A stretch of 64,000 nt of DNA, taken from positions 1-64,000 of the forward strand of contig JAFUJR010000006.1 of assembly GCA_017468085.1 (NCBI GenBank), read 5' to 3'. Origin of the DNA: Clostridia bacterium (GTDB lineage Bacteria > Bacillota > Clostridia > Christensenellales > Borkfalkiaceae). Made by a program: the position numbers and the translations under genes. Every line of letters begins with the position of its first letter. Position 1 is the stretch's first letter. The notes beneath the pieces are model-generated. The model made no database searches. It was not told where the DNA came from and saw nothing but the letters and a program-made list of their open reading frames with translations. Below are positions 46,018 to 54,948 of the stretch, piece after piece.

Positions 46018-47061
46018 ATGCTTTTGAGAAATGCGGCGGAAATTGATACCAATTTTTCAACACCCAAGGCGGTGCAAAGGGACGGTTTGACCTATTATAA
46101 TGCGGAAAACTTTGACGTATACGGACTTAAGTATATCGATGGGGTTTACCGTAGGATGCGCTACGGCGACGCGCTTGCGGTAAGCGAAAAGGTGGCGCTG
46201 ATTTCCTCGGAAAGCGCAGGCGGGAGGGTGCGTTTTGCTACCGACAGCCCGTACGTTGCCATTTTCGTTAAATATCGCTCCGTTGCCAAAGTGGCTAATT
46301 ATTCTCATACGGCTACAATGGGATTTGATTTGTATTCTACTGAACGGTACGAGGGCTGTTTTGTGCCGGATATCAACACGTTGGACACGCTTGAAAGCGT
46401 GTTGGATATAGAAGAACCGCACGGATTTAAAGCGTATACGCTCAATTTTCCCGTATGCAGTGAAATCAGCGAACTGTATATTGGCGTCAAAGCGGGTAGT
46501 CGAATAGAGAAAGCGCCCGCATATGCCATAAAAAAGCCCGTTGTATTTTACGGTTCGTCCGTAACGCAAGGCGCATGTGCTTCCCGCCCGGGGAACACGT
46601 ATGCGAATATGATAAGCCGCGCTTTGGATTGCGATTATCTCAACCTTGGTTTTTGGGGAAACGCAAAAGGGGAAAAAGCAATGGCGGATTACGTTGCGAA
46701 TCTTGAAATGTCGGCGTTTGTTTATGATTACGATTATAATACGGATAATGCCGCGCATCTTCAAGCCACGCACGAGCGAATGTTTCGAATTATAAGGGAG
46801 CGCAATCCCGAATTGCCGATAGTTATCTTATCTGCGCCGAGATATTATCTTAATGAGGAAATGAAAAAACGCCGTTCTATCATAGAACAGACGTTCCAAA
46901 ATGCGGTGAAGGCAGGAGATAAAAAGGTTTGTTTTATCTCGGGGCAAGAGATGTTGGAAGAGGTGAAAGATACCGCCTTGGCGGACAATATTCACCCCGG
47001 CGACACGGGTTTTGCGTGTATGGCAAGGCATATTGGAAATGCGCTTAAAGCGTTGTTATAA
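46018..47061 (+). CDS. SGNH/GDSL hydrolase with GxDLY domain
   Basis: 347 residues, no signal peptide. The N-terminal half (about 20-165) contains M-G-F-D-L-Y and matches the GxDLY domain found before putative GDSL esterases. The catalytic half has block I as G-S-S-V-T-Q-G with Ser181 as nucleophile, LNLGFWGNA as the oxyanion Gly/Asn block, and DNIHP with Asp323 and His326. It is likely a carbohydrate deacetylase or esterase. GAGAGG precedes the ATG. It is the first gene after the 45892 promoter and is followed by a GH2 enzyme, so removal of O-acyl groups before glycosidase action is the likely role. Confidence 0.85.
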   Translation: MLLRNAAEIDTNFSTPKAVQRDGLTYYNAENFDVYGLKYIDGVYRRMRYGDALAVSEKVALISSESAGGRVRFATDSPYVAIFVKYRSVAKVANYSHTATMGFDLYSTERYEGCFVPDINTLDTLESVLDIEEPHGFKAYTLNFPVCSEISELYIGVKAGSRIEKAPAYAIKKPVVFYGSSVTQGACASRPGNTYANMISRALDCDYLNLGFWGNAKGEKAMADYVANLEMSAFVYDYDYNTDNAAHLQATHERMFRIIRERNPELPIVILSAPRYYLNEEMKKRRSIIEQTFQNAVKAGDKKVCFISGQEMLEEVKDTALADNIHPGDTGFACMARHIGNALKALL

Positions 47062-47129
47062 CGCAGTTTACCGATTGTTGAATTGCATATTTGAAAGATA
47101 TTTTGATAAAAACCGTAGGGGAAACTTTT

Positions 47130-50100
47130 ATGAAAAAGACGATCAAAACAATGGAAAAAGACCGTTTTATCCAAATTGCGGCAGGCGGCAAAAAGATGAC
47201 GGGCGAAGTCAAACGCATGGCGGAGCTTTCTCCCTTGCCGATAAACCGCAAACAATTACAGGCGCAAAAAACACCGTTAGGCATAACCATGTCCGCGTTT
47301 AACGAGGAAGAAGCCTATCAATCTTTTTTGAAAGAGAAAGCGGAATTACGCGCTTATTACGCGCCGTTTCTTGAAAATTACGCCCGCCCTGTAACGGAGG
47401 ACGCGCTTTGCCTCACCAATTTTTCTTACCGAAAAGAAACGGAAGAAGATAAGGCGGATTTTACGCGCGTTTTAAACGGCGAGGGGGGATGGGAACAGGT
47501 AAAAATCCCGCATTACGTCGGCCCCGACGGAAGATGGAACGCCTTTTATCGCACCGAATTCTGCTTGGATAAAAAGCAAGACGGAAAATACTATCTTCTT
47601 GATTTCGAAGCGGTAGATTATATCGCAGAGGTATACGTGAACGGCAGAATGGCAGGCAGACACGAAGGCTTCTTCGCACCTTTTTCCGTGCAAATCACCG
47701 ACTATATCCGAGAGGGGGAAAACACCCTTCTTATCGTTGTGAAAAACGACGTAACGAGTACGGCGGTAACGGTGGACGGCTATGCGCATTACGGCGATAA
47801 AATTTACGGCGCGACCCACTTCGGCTACGACGAGCCCGAGCTTGGCTGGCACCACTGTCCTGCGGGGGCGGGTATCTTTGGGAAAGTGAAAATGGCGGTG
47901 GCAGGTACGCGACGAATCACGGATATCTTCGTTCAACCCGATATTGATAAGGGTGAAATTACCGTCCGTACCACCGTGTTTACGTATGCTTATAAAACCT
48001 TAAAGGGCAAGGTTTCGTACACGCTTGAAGGTAGAAATTTCAAACAGATTATTTTTGAAAACAGAGAAGGAAAAACCGACCCGTTCACAGTGGACGAAAA
48101 TTATTTGACGGAAAAAATTTCTTTGCCCGATTTTAAACTTTGGACGCAAAACACGCCCTATTTATACGCTCTCACCGTTACGTTATACGATGAGGACGGC
48201 AACGTGTTGGACGAAAAGCAGACCCACTTCGGTATGCGGAAATTCCATATGGACGAAAACAGCACCCCCAAGGGCGCGTTCTATCTCAATAACGAGCGCA
48301 TTATTCTGCGCGGTACGAACGAGATGGGACACTTGCCCCTTTGCGTTATGCGCGAGGATTACGAACAGCTCGTCGACGATATTTTGATTGCGAAAGTGGC
48401 GAATTTGAATTTCTACCGCATGACCCAACGTCCCGTGCACGACGAAATTTATACCTACTTTGATATGTTGGGTATGCTCTGTCAAAGCGATTTCCCGCTG
48501 TTTAGTTATTTGAAACCGAGCGCCGTCGGCGAGGCGTTAAAGCAAGTGCGGGAAATGGAGATCCATACGCGCAACCACCCTTGCGTTATCGTAGAAACTT
48601 TCTGTAACGAAACGCTTGATAAAACGGCGTGGGGGAAAGAACAATACAACCTCTCCCGTTTTGAAATTGAAAAATTCTTCAACGCGGCGAAAGAGGTGGT
48701 TGAAATTTACAATCCTGACCGCGTCATCAAGTACAACGAGGGCGACTATGCGCCCCTGCCCGAAACGCATGGGATCAGCGATTTCCATTGCTATACCTAC
48801 TGGTACGTATCGCACGGTATGCCCAGCGGCAAGCTGCAAAAGGGGTATCTGCCGCCTATTCGTCCCGATTGGATGACGGGCTGCGGCGAATTCGGCGTAG
48901 ACGGCTTGGATAGATGGGAGCTTATGCAAAAATACGCGCCCAAGGCGTGGTTGCCAAAAACGCAGGACGAGCCTTGGTCGCCTAAGCGTATAGCGAAAGA
49001 ACAGTGCTACGTTTTGCACGGCGATTTCTTCCCTGAACAGAATACGGCGAGGGAATGGATATCGGCAAGCCGTGCTTGGCAAAAACAGGCGATTAAAGAT
49101 TACGTGCATATTTTGCGCCGCAGAGTGGACTATATCGAAAGTACGGCAGTGCATCTGCTTATCGACGCTTGGCCCTGTGGTTGGACGAAAACGCTGGTGG
49201 ACGTGGACAGAATTCCCAAGCCTGCCTACTATGCGTTTAAGGAAGCGAGTATTCCTGTCCGCGTAAGTTTGCGCAGGGATAAGTACGTAGTGTATACGGG
49301 CGACAGTATCACGACGGAGCTTTACGCCCTCAACGATACGGTAAAAGACGTGCCCGTAAGCGTGCAGGCAAGCGTATATTTTAACGGAGAAGAAATCGCT
49401 TCGTACGCGTCGGAAAATACGGCTACGGGGGTAGCATGTACGTATCTAAGCGAAATCATCACTCAAATTCCCGACGGAAAAACGGGCAAAATCAAGGTGG
49501 TGGCGGCGTTGAAAAACGGCGCGGAAACCACCTACGACGAGGTTGAATATACCGTAAAGGAAAGAGTAAAAAAATCGGGCGTAACCCCCTTGCTTTGCGG
49601 CGAACGCGTACAGGCAATAAAGCGTGTTTGCGAGGGGAAGCAAACGGAAAAAGTCCTTTTTGTCGACGACGATTATTTCTACGAGCGTCAAGCCGAATTG
49701 GAAGAAAAAGCGGAAAAGGGTTGCCGATTGATTATCGTTACAAACAAGCCCTTAAACGTGTTGGGCGAGAATATCGTTTTCCGCGTGCACACCTTAGAGG
49801 AGGAAGTCCGTGCCAACAACTTTGTGGCAAGAAGCGAAAGGAACAAGTTCACGAAAGAATTTTCTGAAATGGATTTCCAAAACTTCTACAACGCAAAGAC
49901 GGATTATCAGGATTTGACGGCTTGGTTTAAATTTGAATGGTCGAACTGCGAGGAAATTTTATACACCTTTGAGGATACGAGCGACCCGAAATACGCGCTG
50001 CATAAAAAGCACAAGATGATAGCCGCGCTCAAAAAACACGGCAAGGGCGAAATTATTTTGACCACCCTTTCCTGCTTAGACGGTTGTTTGGGGTGTAATC

Positions 50101-50144
50101 CCGTTTTGGATAAATTCGTTGTAAATCTCATCAAGATGGAGTAA
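47130..50144 (+). CDS. Large GH2 glycoside hydrolase
   Basis: 1004 residues from the ATG at 47130, preceded by AGGGGAAA. The TTG at 47091 is less likely. There is no signal peptide. GH2 features: a jelly-roll with YLLDFEAVDYIAEVYVNG, an Ig-like domain, HFGMRKF as the entry to the barrel, the acid/base Glu494 in CNETL and the nucleophile Glu587 in GEFGVDG. About 300 extra residues follow the barrel, including an Ig-like domain near 700-780 and an alpha/beta region near 810-880. The substrate (galactoside, mannoside or glucuronide) cannot be decided: the N-x-K glucuronidase motif is not seen. Partner of the SGNH gene. Confidence 0.85.
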   Translation: MKKTIKTMEKDRFIQIAAGGKKMTGEVKRMAELSPLPINRKQLQAQKTPLGITMSAFNEEEAYQSFLKEKAELRAYYAPFLENYARPVTEDALCLTNFSYRKETEEDKADFTRVLNGEGGWEQVKIPHYVGPDGRWNAFYRTEFCLDKKQDGKYYLLDFEAVDYIAEVYVNGRMAGRHEGFFAPFSVQITDYIREGENTLLIVVKNDVTSTAVTVDGYAHYGDKIYGATHFGYDEPELGWHHCPAGAGIFGKVKMAVAGTRRITDIFVQPDIDKGEITVRTTVFTYAYKTLKGKVSYTLEGRNFKQIIFENREGKTDPFTVDENYLTEKISLPDFKLWTQNTPYLYALTVTLYDEDGNVLDEKQTHFGMRKFHMDENSTPKGAFYLNNERIILRGTNEMGHLPLCVMREDYEQLVDDILIAKVANLNFYRMTQRPVHDEIYTYFDMLGMLCQSDFPLFSYLKPSAVGEALKQVREMEIHTRNHPCVIVETFCNETLDKTAWGKEQYNLSRFEIEKFFNAAKEVVEIYNPDRVIKYNEGDYAPLPETHGISDFHCYTYWYVSHGMPSGKLQKGYLPPIRPDWMTGCGEFGVDGLDRWELMQKYAPKAWLPKTQDEPWSPKRIAKEQCYVLHGDFFPEQNTAREWISASRAWQKQAIKDYVHILRRRVDYIESTAVHLLIDAWPCGWTKTLVDVDRIPKPAYYAFKEASIPVRVSLRRDKYVVYTGDSITTELYALNDTVKDVPVSVQASVYFNGEEIASYASENTATGVACTYLSEIITQIPDGKTGKIKVVAALKNGAETTYDEVEYTVKERVKKSGVTPLLCGERVQAIKRVCEGKQTEKVLFVDDDYFYERQAELEEKAEKGCRLIIVTNKPLNVLGENIVFRVHTLEEEVRANNFVARSERNKFTKEFSEMDFQNFYNAKTDYQDLTAWFKFEWSNCEEILYTFEDTSDPKYALHKKHKMIAALKKHGKGEIILTTLSCLDGCLGCNPVLDKFVVNLIKME

Positions 50145-50183
50145 AGTGAGTAAGCCCGTGGGGCGTCTAAAAATTTGATGATA

Positions 50184-50215
50184 AAACGCCCGTCCTTTTA
50201 TGAGGGCGGGCGTTT
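50184..50215 (+). terminator. Terminator after the GH2 gene
   Basis: AAACGCCCGTCC (50184-50195) pairs with GGGCGGGCGTTT (50204-50215), one wobble, followed by TTTATT. Confidence 0.75.
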
Positions 50216-50234
50216 ATTGCAAAACAAAAAAACG

Positions 50235-50275
50235 GAGCGGCTATCCACGCGAGGACAGCCGCTCTTTTATGTTTG
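50235..50275. terminator. Bidirectional terminator between GH2 and AraC genes
   Basis: GAGCGGCTATCC (50235-50246) pairs with GGACAGCCGCTC (50253-50264) with one mismatch. On the plus strand TTTTATGTTT follows. On the minus strand CGTTTTTTTG follows, so it also ends the AraC transcript. Confidence 0.8.
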
Positions 50276-50282
50276 ATAAAAA

Positions 50283-51113
50283 TTAAGTATTGATGGATTG
50301 CAACGTTTGTTTTCGGTAATCCTTGGGGGGAATTTTAAATTCTTCGAGGAAATGCTTTGAAAAAGTGCTGGGATTTTCAAAACCGAGCATACCCGAAATA
50401 TCCAAAAGACGGAGGTCGGGGTTTCTAATCAAATCCTTGGACAAATGCACCCGTTTTTTGTTCAAGTATGCAATTGCCGAAACGCCCATATATTTTTTAA
50501 ATTGCGTGGAGAAATAGGGGAGAGAAAAGCCCGTTTCGCGCGCGATTTGCGTAATATTTTTTTGGATAAAATTCATATCGTTGAATTTCGGCAAAAGGTT
50601 TTTCAGCCAATCGGGTTTGTATGCCTGCGAAGATCTTCTGTGCCTAAGCCACTCGGATAAAATTGCCAAAACAATGGATAAATGCAGCGGTTCAAAAAAT
50701 TTGTCGCCGTTGGAAAGCATTTCTTTTAAAAGCAGGGATTGATTAAATAAAAAGGAGAAAAATTCGTTGGAAAAGGTAAACGCAAGCGCCGTTTCTTCAC
50801 GCATGATTTCCTCGTATAATCCCTCTTGGCAATAAGCGCAAAGCTCCTTAAAACGGTTTTCGGAAAGGTATAAATCGATATGCTCGTACACCTTTTCGTC
50901 ATAATCCTTCACCGCGTGCACGTCGCCCGGGCGTAAAATGACGCAAGTCCCGTTTTGAAAGGGGACGGGAAAACCGTTGATAACGTTTGTCGAGCGGCCC
51001 GAAACGCAAAAACACAGCTCAAAAAAAGTGTGGGAGTGTAAATGTCTTGGCGGCATATAGGAAGAGGATATGTAAGGGGTCATTTGATTGGATTCGTCTA
51101 AAACAACGTGCAT
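50283..51113 (-). CDS. AraC family transcriptional regulator, second copy
   Basis: 276 residues. The cupin-like N-terminus (LHSHTFFELCFCVSG, then LRPGDVHAVKDYD) is followed by the two AraC helix-turn-helix units near 175-275 (ITQIARETGFSLPYFSTQF and LLDISGMLGFENPSTFSKHF). AGGAG precedes the ATG. It has a consensus promoter and lies divergent to the rhamnosidase-Gfo/Idh operon. The intergenic region shares TGCTACAATT with the other AraC-linked region. Control of the GH78 operon is inferred, with a sugar from that pathway as likely ligand. Confidence 0.92.
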   Translation of the reverse strand: MHVVLDESNQMTPYISSSYMPPRHLHSHTFFELCFCVSGRSTNVINGFPVPFQNGTCVILRPGDVHAVKDYDEKVYEHIDLYLSENRFKELCAYCQEGLYEEIMREETALAFTFSNEFFSFLFNQSLLLKEMLSNGDKFFEPLHLSIVLAILSEWLRHRRSSQAYKPDWLKNLLPKFNDMNFIQKNITQIARETGFSLPYFSTQFKKYMGVSAIAYLNKKRVHLSKDLIRNPDLRLLDISGMLGFENPSTFSKHFLEEFKIPPKDYRKQTLQSINT

Positions 51114-51139
51114 AACCTTTGCTCCTGTGCTTTTTTAGG

Positions 51140-51168
51140 AGTATACCACAAAAAAATCTCTTTGTCAA
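51140..51168 (-). promoter_or_regulatory. Consensus sigma-A promoter of the second AraC gene
   Basis: On the minus strand TTGACA (51168-51163), a 17-base spacer and TATACT (51145-51140). The start should be near 51133, about 20 bases before the ATG. Confidence 0.88.
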
Positions 51169-51202
51169 TAGTAAAAATCGAAAGGATTTTTCGCGTGGAT
51201 TT

Positions 51203-51261
51203 TGCTACAATTCCCGCATGAGCAAAATTTATCATATTAAAAATCGATTAGTTTTGATAAA
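51203..51261. promoter_or_regulatory. Candidate operator region, AraC/GH78 divergent promoter
   Basis: TGCTACAATT (51203-51212) is shared exactly with the first AraC intergenic region. TTTATCA (51228-51234) and TGATAAA (51255-51261) form an inverted repeat. No convincing promoter for the GH78 gene was found between here and 51393. Confidence 0.35.
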
Positions 51262-51393
51262 AAATAGAGTAGACTGAAAAGACAAAGTATGTTATTATAA
51301 AATAGCAAAAATATAAAAGTGTTTTTCTCTTTTTGTAATATTTTTAGTAAAAATTTTGACGGGAAACGCATTTCCGTCGACTGCCTGAGGGTT

Positions 51394-53535
51394 ATGTGGA
51401 TAATTAAAAATCAAGAGACAATAAGCAACCGTTTGCCTGTTTTTTGCAAGCGATTTGAGATGGAAAAGCCAATCAGGGAATGCGTACTGCGCATTTCCGC
51501 GCTTGGTATTTTCAGCGTGAAAATAAACGGCAGACAAATCGACGATTACTTTATGCCGGGTTGGACGAACTATAACAAGTACGTCCATCTTTGCACGTAC
51601 GATATTACGGCGGATATTCAAAAGGAAAACTGCATTGAGGTTACGCTTTCCGACGGTTGGTATGCAGGCAGGCTTGGCTATACGTGCAAGCCGTGCGTTT
51701 ACGGTAGCGTTTTGGCGCTGTTTGCGGAGCTTGATTGTACCTTTGCGGACGGTACGGGCGTGCAAATTTCCACGGACGAAAGTTGGAAAGTAGGGGAATC
51801 GCATATTATCACATCCTCCTTGCTCGACGGCGAGCACGTCGATTTCCGCATGAAAAAAACGGAATATTCCAAGCTACCGTTTGCGCAACGGTACGCTTGC
51901 AATCTGCCTTTTGAATTATACGATTATGAGCCCGTCAAGGCGTTTACAACGTTAAAACCCACCGTGATTTATCAAGACGAAAATTGTATTCGATTGGATT
52001 TCAAACAAAACTTTTCGGGCTTTATCACCTTTGACGCCGTGGGGGAGGCAGGGACGGAAGTTATCCTCCAACACGCCGAGGTGCTGGAGGAGGACGGCTC
52101 GTTATACTACAAAAATTTACGCTCGGTAAAGGCGACGGATAGGGCAGTTTTGTCGGGCGGTAAAGATAGATTTTCCCCTATTTTCACCTTTCACGGATTT
52201 CGTTATGCGGAAATACGCATTTTCGGCAAGGCGGAGCTTTCCAACCTTGTCGGTGTGGCGTTGACGCAGGATTTGCCGTATACGGGCAAATTCCGTTGCT
52301 CAGACGAGATAGTAAACACCGTTTTTAAAAACGTGCAATGGGGACAAAAGGATAACTTTATTTCTATCCCCACCGACTGTCCTCAGCGCGACGAGCGGTT
52401 GGGTTGGACGGGCGACGCACAGGTTTTTTGCAATACGGCTATGTTCAACTGCAACTGTAACCGTTTCTTCGCCAATTACTTGAAGTTGGTTAGAACGGAT
52501 ATACAACCGGACGGAAAAATCCCGTCCTTTGCGCCTTTCTTTATTCCCGTATCCGTTTCCACGGCGGGTGTGCCCGGTTGGGCGGACGCCATCTGTGTGA
52601 TACCGTACGTGCATTATTTGCATTATAAGGACATCCGCGTGATAAAGGACAATTTACCCGCGGCGGTAAGGCATTTGGACTATTACCTCGCAAACAGTGA
52701 GGAGTATCTTTTAAAGGTAAAAAATCCGTTTGGCGATTGGCTTTCCGTCCAAAAAGCGGAGGACGTAGACGGCGTCAGCCAGGCGTTTTTCGCCTTATCC
52801 GCACAGCTTGTTTCTAAGATGTTCGCGCTTGTAAAGGACGAAAAGAACGCGCAAAAATACGCGCAGATTTACGAGAAGATAAAGGCGGCTTTCCGTCTTC
52901 ATTATAGGACAGAGAACGGCAAGCTGATAGGCGATTCGCAAACGATATACGCCCTTGCGCTGTCCGTTGGATTGGTAAGCAAGGAGGAAGTAAAACCTCA
53001 TCTTTTGGCGGCGGTTGAAAGGGCGGGGAATAAATTGACGACGGGCTTTATCGGCGTAAGACACCTCTTGCCCGCTCTTTGCGAGATTGGCGCAACGGAT
53101 TTGGCTTACCAAATCATCAAGTGTAAGGAATACCCTTCTTGGGGGTATACGATAGAAAACGGCGCAACCACCGTTTGGGAGCGTTGGAACGGGTACACGA
53201 AGGAACACGGCTTCGAAACGCCGTCGATGAACTCTTTTAATCATTATAGCTTAGGTTCATGCGTGGAATGGCTGTACTCGTATGTGCTGGGCATTAAACT
53301 TTCCGCAACGGAAAAACTTTGTATTTCCCCGTCGCTAAGTAAAGAGTTGGCGTTTGCCGAGGGCGAGTATATGACCGAGCGTGGGATTATCCGTGTTTCG
53401 TGGAAATATGATAAAGAGGCATACCATGTACGCGTTGAAAGTGAAAACGGCGTCGAATTTGATTATGATTTTGCAGGCAGAGAAGTTATTTCTTTGCAAA
53501 AAGAGAAAAACGCTCTTACAGCGATTGTTCGATAA
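51394..53535 (+). CDS. Alpha-L-rhamnosidase, GH78
   Basis: 713 residues, no signal peptide. The N-terminal jelly-roll carries ISALGIFSVKINGR, typical of GH78. The catalytic (alpha/alpha)6 barrel has the signature DCPQRDERLGWTGD (328-341). The general-base block TTVWERW includes Glu596. It removes terminal rhamnose from plant glycans or glycosides. The start is uncertain. ATG 51394 fits the family's opening Trp but has GAGGG only two bases ahead, GTG 51319 has no ribosome site, and ATG 51460 would cut the first strand. A Gfo/Idh oxidoreductase follows after 15 bases. Confidence 0.88.
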   Translation: MWIIKNQETISNRLPVFCKRFEMEKPIRECVLRISALGIFSVKINGRQIDDYFMPGWTNYNKYVHLCTYDITADIQKENCIEVTLSDGWYAGRLGYTCKPCVYGSVLALFAELDCTFADGTGVQISTDESWKVGESHIITSSLLDGEHVDFRMKKTEYSKLPFAQRYACNLPFELYDYEPVKAFTTLKPTVIYQDENCIRLDFKQNFSGFITFDAVGEAGTEVILQHAEVLEEDGSLYYKNLRSVKATDRAVLSGGKDRFSPIFTFHGFRYAEIRIFGKAELSNLVGVALTQDLPYTGKFRCSDEIVNTVFKNVQWGQKDNFISIPTDCPQRDERLGWTGDAQVFCNTAMFNCNCNRFFANYLKLVRTDIQPDGKIPSFAPFFIPVSVSTAGVPGWADAICVIPYVHYLHYKDIRVIKDNLPAAVRHLDYYLANSEEYLLKVKNPFGDWLSVQKAEDVDGVSQAFFALSAQLVSKMFALVKDEKNAQKYAQIYEKIKAAFRLHYRTENGKLIGDSQTIYALALSVGLVSKEEVKPHLLAAVERAGNKLTTGFIGVRHLLPALCEIGATDLAYQIIKCKEYPSWGYTIENGATTVWERWNGYTKEHGFETPSMNSFNHYSLGSCVEWLYSYVLGIKLSATEKLCISPSLSKELAFAEGEYMTERGIIRVSWKYDKEAYHVRVESENGVEFDYDFAGREVISLQKEKNALTAIVR

Positions 53536-53550
53536 ATAAGGAGAAAAAAT

Positions 53551-54867
53551 ATGGATAAAGTATTTACCGTTTCTATTTTGGGTTGCGGATCGCGCGGGCA
53601 TTATACGTACGGCAGGTGTATGTCGGAATATTTTGCGGACAAATTTAAAATCGTTTCCGTTTGCGATATCGACCAAGAAAAAATCGAGCTTGCGCAAAAG
53701 GATTGGGAAATCCCCGAAGAAAACTGTTTTTTGGACGAAAACGAATTTTTGAAAGAAAAGCGTTCGGACGCGCTCGTGATCGCTACGCAGGACAGAGACC
53801 ACGTAAGAATGTGCGTCCGTGCGTTGGAGTTAGGTTACGATATTTTACTTGAAAAACCCATTTCGCCCGACGAGGACGAGTTGTACGAGCTGTTGGAGGC
53901 GTATAAAAAGTACGATAAAAAGGTCATCGTTTGCCACGTATTGCGCTATGCGCCCGCTTTTCTTAAAATCAAAGAAATTCTCGATAGTGGCGAAATTGGT
54001 AAAATCGTTTGTATCGATTGGTTAGAGCAGGTTACTTATTGGCATCAAGCGCACAGCTTTGTGCGCGGAAATTGGCGCAACGACGTCGAAACTTCGCCGA
54101 TGATCATGCAAAAATGCTGTCATGATTTGGATTTGTTGCAATATTATGCGGATTCCAAATGCGATACCGTCTATTCGGTGGGCGCACTTACTTTCTTCAA
54201 CGAACAAAATAAACCCGAGGGCGCGGCAAGCCGTTGCAAGGATTGTAAATATATTCACGATTGCGTATACAGCGCGGAAAGGCTGTACGTAGAAAAGTGG
54301 AAAAAGGATTTCGATTGGGCGTTTGATAAGCCGGACGTGGACGATAACGCGCGCAAGCAGGGCTGGCCGTTTAACGTTGTCGATCTTTCCCGTCCCATCA
54401 CGGAAGAGAGTATTCGTAGGGCGTACGAAAATTCGCAGTACGGCAGATGCGTATTCGATTGCGACAACAACGTTGTGGACAACCAAACGGTGGTGATGCA
54501 GTTTGAAAACGGCATTCGCGCCAATCTCACGATGACGGCGTTCACGGCGCTTCCCGGCAGAAAAATGACCTTCCACGGCACGCTTGGCGAAGTGGAAATG
54601 GACGAGGAAAACGACTATATCCGTATATCTCGTTACGGACATGGTACTCGCTTTTTAAGTATTAAAGAGATTTTGAAGGTGGCAATCAACGATACGTTCG
54701 GACATGGCGGCGGGGACTTGATGTTGGTGCGCGATTTCTACGACGCGCTTGCGGGCAAGGGCGAACTTGGCACGACGCTCGAGCGTTCTATCGAAAGCCA
54801 CTTGATGGCGCTCGCGGCAGAAAAATCCCGCGTAAACGGTGAAGTTTGCAAAGTGCATAAAAATTAA
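53551..54867 (+). CDS. Gfo/Idh/MocA family oxidoreductase with Cys cluster, second copy
   Basis: 438 residues. The Rossmann fold starts at residue 7 (SILGCGSRG), LEKPI gives catalytic Lys102, and HVLRYAP and SGEIGKI follow as in the paralogue at 16996. Cysteines 229, 232, 238 and 300 occupy the positions of the paralogue's Cys cluster. AAGGAG precedes the ATG. It is co-transcribed with the GH78 enzyme, so oxidation or epimerisation of a released sugar or sugar acid is plausible. The substrate is not evident from sequence. Confidence 0.87.
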   Translation: MDKVFTVSILGCGSRGHYTYGRCMSEYFADKFKIVSVCDIDQEKIELAQKDWEIPEENCFLDENEFLKEKRSDALVIATQDRDHVRMCVRALELGYDILLEKPISPDEDELYELLEAYKKYDKKVIVCHVLRYAPAFLKIKEILDSGEIGKIVCIDWLEQVTYWHQAHSFVRGNWRNDVETSPMIMQKCCHDLDLLQYYADSKCDTVYSVGALTFFNEQNKPEGAASRCKDCKYIHDCVYSAERLYVEKWKKDFDWAFDKPDVDDNARKQGWPFNVVDLSRPITEESIRRAYENSQYGRCVFDCDNNVVDNQTVVMQFENGIRANLTMTAFTALPGRKMTFHGTLGEVEMDEENDYIRISRYGHGTRFLSIKEILKVAINDTFGHGGGDLMLVRDFYDALAGKGELGTTLERSIESHLMALAAEKSRVNGEVCKVHKN

Positions 54868-54891
54868 ATAGTTTTTTTTGGTAAAATACTA

Positions 54892-54920
54892 TTGAAAAAT
54901 GGGGAAATTTAGGTTATAAT
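54892..54920 (+). promoter_or_regulatory. Sigma-A promoter of the GH36 gene
   Basis: TTGAAA (54892-54897), a 17-base spacer and TATAAT (54915-54920). An inverted repeat, AATAGT (54867-54872) with ACTATT (54888-54893), touches the -35 and could be an operator or a weak terminator of the preceding gene. Confidence 0.8.
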
Positions 54921-54948
54921 ATGGAATAGTTATAGGGGAACGTAAACT

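Noticed and set aside
51121-51141. CTCCT/AGGAG pairing that could hide the AraC ribosome site
   Set aside because: The CTCCT overlaps the -10 element and would not be transcribed.
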